64,000 bases of DNA from Closterium sp. Naga37s-1 (Eukaryota; Streptophyta; Zygnematophyceae; Desmidiales; Closteriaceae). The stretch lies in NCBI GenBank assembly GCA_947471745.1, contig CANJKZ010001241.1:5001-69000 (forward strand). The letters are read 5' to 3'. Each line of letters opens with the position of its first letter. Position 1 is the first letter of the stretch. A program made the translations under genes and the position numbers. A model generated the notes under the pieces. The model did no database searches. It had not been told where the DNA came from and saw only the letters and a list, made by a program, of their open reading frames with translations. Positions 55,701 through 64,000 of this stretch are shown piece by piece.

Positions 55701-55887
55701 AAGACTAGCGGCGTAGTCTAGACGACTAGCGGCAGCAAAGTCAACAAGCTCAGCAACTAGAGCAGACGCAGCAGTGGACTCAAACGAAGGGTCAGTGACA
55801 ATAGTGGGGTCAGTGACAATAGTGGCCAGCAGACGCGTGATTGTAGGGCTAGCAGCATGAAGTAAGTCAGACTCCGGGTCCGAACCG

Positions 55888-57615
55888 TCAGCAAGAGAGG
55901 CAAAGGAGGAGACGGCCGAGGGACACGCAGTGGAACAGAGGAAGGACGAAGTGCCATCTGGTGCGTGCCGGGGACAGGAGGAGGACGTTGAAGCGGAACA
56001 CGACGACCTGTGCGAACAGCGCGAACAGGCGAGGCAGGACGAGACGCAGGCTCACGATGCTCTGTAAGACCTCCGGGCTGCTCAGTGTAAGGAGAAGGAG
56101 CAGGCAGTGGGAGGCTGGCTGTAACTGCGGCTGTGACTGGTCAGGCGGTGGACACAGTAAGGGAGGAGTAAGGGTAGTAGAAGGCGGGAGACCAAGAACC
56201 TGCTGAAGCAGTGGAGCGAAGTACGGTCGCGGCCACACAACGCCTCCAGAACCAGCACCGACAGCACCAGCACCCCCTGGGCCAGCGTCCCCAACTCCAA
56301 CGCCTGCAGCACTACCAGCTCCAGCACCTCCAGTACCTCCAGCAGCTCCAGCTCCAGCTCCTACAGCACCTCCAGCTCCAACAGCTCCAGTACCTCCAGT
56401 ACGAGCACCTCCAGGACCAGCGGCTCCAGCACCTCCAGTACATCCAGTACGAGCACTTCCGGGCCCAGTGGCTCCAGCACCTCCTGGAGCTCCAGCTCCA
56501 GCTCCTGCAGCACCTCCAGCTCGAGCAGCACCAGTACCTCCAGTACGAGCACCTCCGGGACCAGCGGCTCCAGCACCTCCAGCTCCAGCGCTTGCAGTAC
56601 CACCGGCTCCAGCAGTTCCAGTACCTACTGTACGAGCACCTCCGGGACCAGCAGCTCTAGCACCTCCAGGATCAGCAGCTCCAGTGCCTCCAGCTCCAGG
56701 CCCCCCAGCTCCAGCAGCGCCACTCTGAAGACTCCAGCGCCGAGCAAACCACTCGCGCAGCTGCGGTGGAGAGAGAGGCTCACGTCGTGACAAGGCACCC
56801 GGAGAACCTCCAGCACCTCCAGGACCAACAGCACGCACAGGCTCAGCACCTCCAAGCTCAGCACCCCCAGGCTCCACACCCTCAGACCCAGCAACCCCAG
56901 GCTAAGCACCCCCAGGCTCCGAACGCTCAGGCTCCGCACCCCCTGGCTCCGCACGCTCAGGCTCAGCACCCCCAGACGCAGCACCTCCAGCAGCACCACC
57001 CCCAGCAGCACTAGAGTCGACAGCTACCTTGACAGGCTCGACAGGGTCTACCTAAGACACACCTGAGGGTGCAGGACCCTGAGGGGGGAGGGGGTCTACC
57101 GGAGGAGGACCTGGTGCGAGGAAGAGCGGCGGGGGGGGAAGAGGGGCAGTTCTGTAGGAGAAGAGACGGTAAAAGGGAACCGACTCGTCAAAGGTGACGT
57201 CCTGAGAGGCTGGCGTTTCAGGGGGAAAGCCAAGGAAGACGCAGGGAATGGCGCTGGAGGAGAGCTTGTCCGCGGAAGTATCGCAGACAAAGGCACGAGA
57301 GCCCCAAACCCGGAACACCGACGCATCGCCAACCTTCTCCGTCCAACGCAGTGTAGGCGAGGTCTCCGGCAAGGAGACACGGGGCCAGAGGTTGAGCTGA
57401 TGCGCAGCGTACCGGACCGCAAACGGCCACAGAAAATGGGGGGCAGCCGCATGGATCATGGAGGTACGAGCGTCCTCCATGACTAAGCCAATGCGGCGCT
57501 CAGCAACCCCATTCTGCTGCAGAGAGGCCGGAAGCGTGAACGACTGGAGAATGCCCTCCCCACGACAAAAGTCCCGCAAGAGGTTGGAGGGAAACTCACC
57601 ACCTCTGTCATACTC
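55888..57615 (-). pseudogene. Copia-E integrase end and IN-RT linker
   Basis: Integrase survives from DRGGEFPSN (57610) with LQQNGVAERRIGLVME (Glu) and FRVWGSRAFV. The linker contains one QQ-type module (PPQLREWFARRWSLQSG, about 56770) and then a Gly/Ala/Thr-rich stretch of roughly 180 residues (about 56700-56210). Frames change near 57050, at the stop before VDPVEP. Confidence 0.85.
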
Positions 57616-57649
57616 GTCTCTTACAGCCTCCACCTCTAGCCCTATCACT

Positions 57650-58620
57650 GACTAATACCATGCAACCCGTCCTGTTGACACACGTATTCTTGCCTCTCTT
57701 GTCACGGATCCTCGTGCCCCTCCATCGTCTGTCTCGGCTCTTGCTGCCGGTGTCGCCGACTTTGCCGCCACTCACCGCCTTGATTACGCCACCCGAGTGG
57801 CGGCTGCCCGTCCACTGTCCGTCGGGGGTGAGTCTTCCCTTAGCCGTGACGTCCTAGAGGACAAGCAGTTTGAGATGAAGTTCTTGGCAGTCGCTTGTCC
57901 CCATCTCTGTGCCATGTTGCTAGCCCTTGAGGGAGACTCCGACGCCCTTGATATACCGACTCCTCGCACGTACTGTGAGGCAGTGTCAGGGAAGTGGGCA
58001 TCTCAGTGGATAGGGGCCATGGAGGCAGAGATGGCATCTTAGAGATCCACAGGGACGTACGTCGACGCACTTCCCCCACACGTAGTCAATGACATGTGGA
58101 TCTTCAAGGTAAAACGACCGCTGAGATCACCGTCTGTTTTCAAGGCGCACTACGTGGCTAGAGGCTGTAGTTAGCGTGAGGAGTTTACTTCTTTCAGACA
58201 TCCGCACCGACCCCGAAGATGATTACCTTTCGGGTGTTACTACACGTTGCAGCACAGCAAGACTACGAACTGCACTCCCTTGACTTCTCCACCGCCTTTC
58301 TCCAGGGCAGCTTGCACAAGGAGGTCTGGCTGCGCCGTCCTCCCGGCTTCACTGGCACTTTCCCGCCTAAGACCCAGTGGAGCCTACAACGACCCGTCTT
58401 TGGTATCCACCAGGCGCCCCGTGAGTGGCACGACGCGCTACGCACCACCCTTGCTGACCTGGGGTTCCGTCCTTTGTCTGTTGACCCGTCGCCGTTTGTT
58501 CGCACCGATTCCACTCCGTTGTTCGTTCTTGTCTGTTGCCCCGTCGCCATTCTTGTCTTTGCTACACCAGACAGGGTCGCTCTGGCTGAGGTGAAATTCG
58601 AGTTGCTACACCAGAAGGAA
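57650..58620 (+). pseudogene. Copia-G: plus-strand copia RT fragment
   Basis: A distinct, more diverged copia reads on the plus strand. It has a pre-RT region (LVTDPRAPPSS..DFAATHRLDYATRVAAARPLS; VLEDKQFEMKFLAVACPHL; PTPRTYCEAVSGKWASQW), then RT (frame 58219-58623: LLHVAAQQDYELHSLDFSTA, EVWLRRPPGFTG). Stops at about 58040 (Trp position) and 58172, and a decayed active site (LVCCPVAILVFAT where YVDD is expected), disable it. The left end abuts Copia-E; the right end is cut by Copia-F at 58621. Confidence 0.85.
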
Positions 58621-60668
58621 TGATGGGACTAGAAACGAGATGAGTACAACTATGAAACCCTAGATTGTTGTACCCCTTAGTGTCTACCCCACTATAGCCT
58701 ACAGCGACTAAGTAATATAAACCTGACACACCCCCATAGGCAGAGTGGGGGAGAACCAGGGGTCACAAGACCAGTCAAACAAAGCAAAGCAAGCTCAGGG
58801 TGGATCACAACGTCACCACACATTCCGAGCACAAGTTCAAGGCCACAAGGACAGTTCACATGCAAGATCATATATAAAGGCAAACAAGCAAGTGCAGGTA
58901 TATATAGATCACAGTACAAGCAAGGTCAAGAAGTGAGCAAGTGAGGCCAAGTAGGCACAAGACCTAGCATAGTACAAAAACGCTGATGATCACAAGGCTG
59001 AAGTGCCTTGGTAAAGATATCAGCAGTGTTGGCCCTAGAGGCCACGTAAGCAAGGTGCAGCTGACCACGCTGCTGCAGCTCACGAGCAAGAAAGTAACGG
59101 AGAGCAATGTGCTTCGTTCTGTGCTCCAGTCTGTGCTCCTGACACAAGGCCAGCATGGCCTTGTTGTCGACGTACAGAACTGGAGGAGAACGAGGCGGCT
59201 CTCCCAGGTCGGTCAGCAGGTAGGTGAGCCAGCGTAACTCCTGTGCAGCCATGGCCCCTGCGTAGATCTCAGCCTCACAACTGGAGCCGAGAACAGAAGA
59301 CGAGCGGGTAGACCGCCACGAAACAGAGCCGGAACCAAGGCTGAAGGTGTAACCCTGTGACGACCGCTGCGTAGCCAAGTCGTCAACCCAAGAAGCGTCT
59401 GCGTGACCAGTGAGGACCACTGAACTACGCCCTCCAAGCACTAGCCCCATGCCCGACGTACTGCACAAGTAGCGCAACACCCTCTTAGCTGCATCCATGT
59501 GCTCTGGTCTGTGTCTCCCAGGAGCAACATAGCGTGCCAGGATGCTAAGAGGGTATGCCAGGTCAGGTCGAGTGCAGGTCATCAGGTACATGAGGCAGCC
59601 AACAAGCTCTGGATACGGGCCACTCGGCTCTACGGGCTCATCTGAAGGCAGAGCTGAGAGCGAGTGGCGAGTAGGCAGAGGAGTGGCCTGAGGCGAGGAG
59701 TACGTGAAGTTGAAGCGCTGAAGGACCTGCTGCACCATGTGTGACTGAGTCAAGGTAATGGTGCGGCGTGCTCTGTCCCGGGTGATCTGCAAGCCAAGAT
59801 AGCTGCGCAGCTCACCCAGGTCAGTGCACGTGTGTCTCTTCTGCAGCTCGGACTTCACGTGGGCGAGTCCAGCAGTGTCAGCAGTGGCAAAGACCAAGTC
59901 GTCGACGTACACGAGGATGTAGAACGGCGGCAAGGAGGTGTCGGTGCGCAGAAACAGCGACGGGTCGGCAGTAGAAGGAGCAAACCCAAGAGCCGCAAGT
60001 GTAGTCCTCAGTGTGTCGTGCCACTCACGGGGCGCCTGGCGGAGACCGTAAACTGGCCGCCGGAGGCTCCACTGGGTGCCAGGAGGAAAAGAGCCAGTGA
60101 AGCCAGGTGGGCGGCGCAGCCAGATCTCCTCGTGCAGGCTGCCCTGCAGGAAAGCAGTGCTGAAGTCAAGAGAGTGAAGCTCGTAGTCGCGCTGAACGGG
60201 TATGTGCAGCAGCACCCGAAGAGTAGTCATCTTCGGGGTGGGAGAGAAGGTCTGAAAGTAGTCAACTCCCTGCCGCTGACTGAAGCCCCTAGCCACGTAG
60301 CGCGCCTTGAAGACAGGCGGAGAACCCGGCGGCCGCTTCACCCGGAAGATCCACATGCCACTGACGATGTTCGCCCCAGGAGGGGGAACCTCGTTAACGT
60401 AGGTGCCTGTGGACTTCCAGGAAGCCATCTCTGCGTCCATGGCTGTCTGCTACTGAGAGGAGTAGGGACCCTCTATCGCCTCTGCGTAAGAGCGCGGGGT
60501 CGGGATGTCTGGTGCATCCGGGTCTCCCTCAGGGGCAAGCAGCATGGCCACGAGATGGGGTAAAGCAGCAGCAAAACAGTGGAACTCCTCCTGCCTGTCC
60601 TCAAGGACGTCCGTGCCAAGAGCACACTCACCCCCGACGGACGGAGGACAGACAGACTCAGACTCAGC
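58621..60668 (-). mobile_element. Copia-F: short-LTR copia, cut by Copia-H
   Basis: The 3' LTR is 58621-58728 (108 bp, TGATGGG..CCTGACA), followed by the purine tract next to 58729. RNase H and RT follow to 60668, where the Copia-H LTR begins. The upstream half would lie beyond Copia-H, outside the window. It inserted into Copia-G, whose frame ends at 58620. Confidence 0.88.
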
Positions 60669-60680
60669 TGTTATAGTCAC
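58926..60680 (-). pseudogene. Copia-F RT and RNase H, nearly intact
   Basis: A 504-codon frame (60440-58926) without interruption covers RT (FRVKRPPGSPPVFKARYVAR, ILVYVDDLVFATAD at about 59910) and RNase H (LTGHADASWVDD, SSCEAEIYAGA, VDNKAMLALCQ, ANTADIFTKAL). It serves as the reference for the broken relatives. One TAG (60452-60450) replaces the Trp of SSQWQTAMD. The pre-RT part upstream is truncated at 60668 by Copia-H; the last few codons beyond that belong to the Copia-H LTR. Confidence 0.9.
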
Positions 60681-61488
60681 AATAGGCTTGAATGTGCCTA
60701 AAACGAAAGATAGAGAGCACAGACGGATTTCTGCACAGCGGCTTCAAACGTTGATAGCGTTCTGCTCACAGCTGCAAATGACTTGATTCAAATTGGATCT
60801 GGAGCGTCTTCACGTCGTCTACAATTAGCAATTTAGATTGCACGATTTGATAAAGAATTGACGACACAGCGTCGGTTTGAACGAACGGTACTATGGCAGC
60901 CACTATAGTCTTAGAACACAAGATAGGAAGATTTTACGAGTTGGGAATGACTCCCAGCTCCTACAAACCCCAAGAGCCGAGGTACAGTGATGTGGAACAG
61001 TGCCACACTGTCCCCAACCACGAAGGGTCTCGAAACTACCCTTCACTAGGGCCTACACCAAGTGAAATGTTACACTACACAAAGTAATGTAACTATCTTC
61101 AATATCTTGAGGTGCACCCTTTTGGCAAGCTTCGAAATCACTTGAGGCTTGACACCAAGGCTCGGGCTCTTCATCACAAACTCATCCTTGAGTTCTTGAT
61201 GGGTCTGCTGCACACACCTGCGACACGCCGAACGTTCGACACAGGACAAAATAGAAACCGCGCACGACAAAATAGAAACCGCGCGCGAGACACAAACGAC
61301 CGTGTAACACGCGTCTAGCGATAACTCGCTATTGACTCGACACACACACTCGACATCATGACTCAACATTCACACACAATTATAAGCATGAAATATATAT
61401 TATCCCATGCCCTCATACCATTCCATACACACACACATTCACGCACACGGACAACAAGCCGAGTACAAACCGTAGGGTTGCACCAACA
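60669..61488 (-). repeat. Copia-H 3' LTR
   Basis: 820 bp bounded by TG..CA. A TATATATT box lies near 61390-61400, and a short direct repeat aaatagaaaccgcgc occurs twice (61250-61285). It matches the solo LTR at 11186-13302 at moderate identity. Confidence 0.9.
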
Positions 61489-61529
61489 AACTCCCCCTCG
61501 GATTGTTGGCCTTAGGATATGTTGCTCTC

Positions 61530-64000
61530 TCAGTTCAGAGCCATCCCAGCCAGCTTGCAACACTTCCAATGCTGCTGCTCCACCAGCCTCTTGGTCATCA
61601 TGTCAGCCGGCTGCCCCGTGGTCTTCACGTAGTGCAACTCAACTTCACCCGCGGTTACCATGCTCCTCGTCCAATGCCACTTCACTCTCATGTGCTTCGT
61701 GAGTCCATGCAACACAGGGTTCTTAGCAAGAGCAATGGCACCCTGGCTGTCACAGTACAGTGGGGTAGGTCCTTGCTGCTCCTCCCCCAATTCAGCCAAC
61801 AAACGCCGCTGCCACACAATCTCCCGTACGGCACGGAAGAGTGCCATGTACTCGGACTCCACCGAGCTCAAAGCTTGGTCAACCTGCTTCTTGCTCTCCC
61901 AAGCAGTTGGGCCTCCACCAACACAGCATATGAAGCCTCCCACACTTGTCATGTCCTCTGGTTCTGATGCATATGAAGCATCCGAGTAGGCGGTGAGGAA
62001 CAAACGCACGGGTTCAACACCATCCACGCCCTTTTGGCGCCTTTGTGCCGCCGCCGAGTATTGCAGCCCAACGGTCGGTGTTTGGCCAAGATACTTGGCC
62101 ACCCTCATTCCAGCTGCTACCTGCTCCTCATTAGGGCATTGCAGAACCCTAGCCAGCTGCCCGGTAGCAAACGCGACGTCCGGTCGGGTGTTTACCGCCG
62201 CATACATGAGGCTGCCCACCAACGAGTGAAATCGGCGCCTCTCCTCTTCACCAACGCTCTCCTCCTCTGGTCCCTTCACACACTTGAACCCAGAGGGAAA
62301 GGGTGTAGCCACATGGCCTTCACTCTGCCCAAAGTTGGCAGCCAATGCCTCCAGGTACTTTCGTTGATGCACCCGCATGCACCGCTTCTCCACATCTCGT
62401 TCGATGTGGAGCCCAAGGTAGAAGCTCACGTCACCAAGGGCCTTGCACTTGAACTTGTCTTGAAGCTTCAGCATCACCTCCTTCACAAGGTCAGAAGAGG
62501 GTGAGAAAATGAGGATGTCATCCACATAAACCACCATGAAACTCCTCTGCTCCCCCTCGCCAAGCATGAACAAGGAGTGATCGGCCGTTGAGGGAGTGAA
62601 GCCGATCCCCTCCAACACTTCGCGCAGCTTCATGTACCATTGCCTAGGGGCCTGCTTCAGCCCATAGAGGGCCTTCTTCAGCTTCCACACTCTGCCACTA
62701 CCATCATCAAACCCCTCTGGCTGCGCCATAAAAATCTCCTCCTCAAGGATGCCGTTAAGGAATGCCGTTACGATGTCCATTTGCTTTACTACCCATCCTT
62801 TGATGGCGGCTCCCGCGAATAGGGTTCGCAGCGTCGTCGGCTTCACCACAGGGGCAAACAGCTCCTTGAAGTCCACCTTCTCCTTCTGCTGGTACCCCTT
62901 GGCTACAAGCCTAGACTTGTAGCGCTCGATCTTGCCGTCGGCATCCGACTTGATTTTGAAGAGCCACTTGGACGTTATCGCCGTACGCCCCTCCGGTAGC
63001 TCCACCAATTCAAACGTGTCATTCTCCTCGATGCTCTTCAGCTCACTCTCCATGGCCTTCTTCCACTCCTCAGCATCACTACTCTCCAAAGCCTCCTTGA
63101 GAGTTGCTGGTTCTCCCGGCATCTCCACCGGAGAGAAGAACGCAAAGGCACACTCCTCGTAGTCACTCTCCTCGTCGTCTCCGACCATCATTGCCGCTCC
63201 GGCCAGGGCTGTCTTGCCCTGCTTTCCCGGCGCATCATAGGTCAGCCTATTAGGGGGTTGAACTCTCCTCTTCCCCCTTCCTTCCTCCTCAGCTGCAGGG
63301 ACTTGAAGGCCTTGGCGTTGCTGCGGTGTGGCTCGAATCCGTGGAGCACTCGTAGTACGGGAAGGGAGTGACGGTGCACGCTCGCTCACTTGCTGCACCT
63401 CCTCCTCTTCTTCCTCTGCATCATTGGCCTCCTCTCCCCCATTCACAAGGGAGGATTGCCTTGTGGTTGTGCTGCCGCTGCTCAGCTCCAAAGGCAGCTC
63501 CACATGCTCCAAACCGGAACTCTTCACCTCCCCAAACCGCACGCCTATCTTCGCCTCATTCTCCGCCTTCCAATCCTTGTACATGAAGTTCTCCATGAAC
63601 TTGCAGTCCCTGCTCACCAAGAACTTCTTGGTGAATGGGTCCCAAAGAAGCCATCCCTTGCTGTTTTGAGCCATGCCCAAGTGCACGGCCCACACCGCCT
63701 TGGCACCAAGCTTGTTGTGCCGAAGATGCTTAGGCACGAGCGCCATGCACATGCACCCGAACACCCGAAGCATATCCACCTTTGGCTTCCTTCCTAGCCA
63801 CTCCACATAGGGCACCCATTTGTCTGCTCCCACATGAGTCAAGGCTCTGTTCTTGGCCACACACGCGCTCCGCACCGCATCAGGCCAGAAATAGTCGGGT
63901 AGCCCGGCTTCAATGAGCAACCCGCGTGCCGCCTCCGTGATTGTGCGGTTCGCTCGCTCGGCGATGCCGTTCATTGCAGGGGAGTATGGCATGGTGAGGG
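61530..64000 (-). CDS. Copia-H pol: integrase end, RT and RNase H (partial)
   Basis: An open frame of more than 820 codons with no stop, entering from the right edge. It starts in the integrase core (MPYSPAMNGIAERANRTI, with the catalytic Glu), continues through the FGCM..LGMAQNSKGW..F block and an acidic linker (EEEEEE), then RT (KWLFKIKSDADGKIERYKSR, VVYVDDILIFS at about 62530) and RNase H (YSDASYASEPED, VESEYMALF, YCDSQGAIAL), ending KLAGMALN at 61530, about 40 bp before the LTR. All visible catalytic residues are present, so this copy may still be active. The true start is outside the window. Confidence 0.93.
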   Translation of the reverse strand, partial: LTMPYSPAMNGIAERANRTITEAARGLLIEAGLPDYFWPDAVRSACVAKNRALTHVGADKWVPYVEWLGRKPKVDMLRVFGCMCMALVPKHLRHNKLGAKAVWAVHLGMAQNSKGWLLWDPFTKKFLVSRDCKFMENFMYKDWKAENEAKIGVRFGEVKSSGLEHVELPLELSSGSTTTRQSSLVNGGEEANDAEEEEEEVQQVSERAPSLPSRTTSAPRIRATPQQRQGLQVPAAEEEGRGKRRVQPPNRLTYDAPGKQGKTALAGAAMMVGDDEESDYEECAFAFFSPVEMPGEPATLKEALESSDAEEWKKAMESELKSIEENDTFELVELPEGRTAITSKWLFKIKSDADGKIERYKSRLVAKGYQQKEKVDFKELFAPVVKPTTLRTLFAGAAIKGWVVKQMDIVTAFLNGILEEEIFMAQPEGFDDGSGRVWKLKKALYGLKQAPRQWYMKLREVLEGIGFTPSTADHSLFMLGEGEQRSFMVVYVDDILIFSPSSDLVKEVMLKLQDKFKCKALGDVSFYLGLHIERDVEKRCMRVHQRKYLEALAANFGQSEGHVATPFPSGFKCVKGPEEESVGEEERRRFHSLVGSLMYAAVNTRPDVAFATGQLARVLQCPNEEQVAAGMRVAKYLGQTPTVGLQYSAAAQRRQKGVDGVEPVRLFLTAYSDASYASEPEDMTSVGGFICCVGGGPTAWESKKQVDQALSSVESEYMALFRAVREIVWQRRLLAELGEEQQGPTPLYCDSQGAIALAKNPVLHGLTKHMRVKWHWTRSMVTAGEVELHYVKTTGQPADMMTKRLVEQQHWKCCKLAGMALN

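Larger units (their letters stand above)
53606..57615 (-). mobile_element. Copia-E: 5'-truncated short-LTR copia
   Basis: A 131-bp 3' LTR (53606-53736, same length and clearly related to Copia-C) adjoins a purine tract (53737-53750). RNase H, RT, linker and part of integrase follow rightward on the minus strand. The element breaks off near 57612 inside integrase (just before DRGGEF), with no 5' LTR. Beyond that an oppositely oriented copia begins. Confidence 0.88.
60669..64000 (-). mobile_element. Copia-H: apparently intact copia, partial in window
   Basis: An 820-bp 3' LTR (60669-61488, TGTTGG..CTATAACA on the minus strand) is preceded by the purine tract cgagggggagtt (61500-61489). One long pol frame runs to the right edge. 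The 5' LTR, gag and second target-site copy lie outside the window. The left flank tcagc (60664-60668) would be the TSD. It interrupts Copia-F. Confidence 0.92.

Overview
This window reads as a transposable-element graveyard from a nuclear, probably green-lineage (plant or streptophyte-alga-like) genome. The evidence is Ty1/copia and chromodomain Ty3/gypsy retrotransposons with tRNA-Met-type primer sites, a pogo/Tigger-like DNA transposon, a PIF/Harbinger-like MITE, canonical GT..AG introns, and many GC-rich minisatellites. The species is not identifiable from sequence alone. I see no bacterial operons, rRNA, tRNA or CRISPR.

Layout. (1) 1-9213 is a giant inverted repeat: two 3,905-bp arms, apparently identical, around a 1.4-kb spacer holding a truncated copia integrase fragment; 24-bp tandem repeats form its outer edges. 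(2) 9214-14407 holds a dense cluster of hairpins, a decayed solo LTR of the same type as the copia at the right end of the window, and inside that LTR a 1.45-kb short-LTR element (TRIM1) with a perfect 5-bp target duplication. (3) 14408-21116 is a complete but disabled copia (Copia-A, minus strand). Its 5' LTR is split by a pogo-type MITE, which itself contains a second short-LTR remnant. Copia-A landed in a 20-bp minisatellite. (4) 21546-27750 holds the best host-gene candidate: a two-exon minus-strand gene for a ~1,764-residue acidic repeat protein, whose intron is made largely of minisatellites. (5) 28215-48073 is a chromovirus-like gypsy element with target duplication GTGAC, into which two copias inserted separately: Copia-C in gag (TSD CAATG) and Copia-D in the reverse transcriptase region (TSD GTAAA). 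(6) 48074-53605 holds 165-bp tandem repeats and a PIF-like MITE containing a dead pogo-like transposon. (7) 53606-64000 is a pile of four copias: E, G (plus strand), F, and H; H is inserted in F and has the only uninterrupted pol seen here, running off the right edge.

Reading the nest outward gives a relative order of insertion: gypsy before Copia-C and Copia-D (Copia-D LTRs are identical, so it is the youngest); Copia-A before its pogo MITE; Copia-G before F before H. Nearly all elements are broken, and most nonsense codons that can be compared with an intact relative in this window look like C-to-T (or G-to-A) changes.
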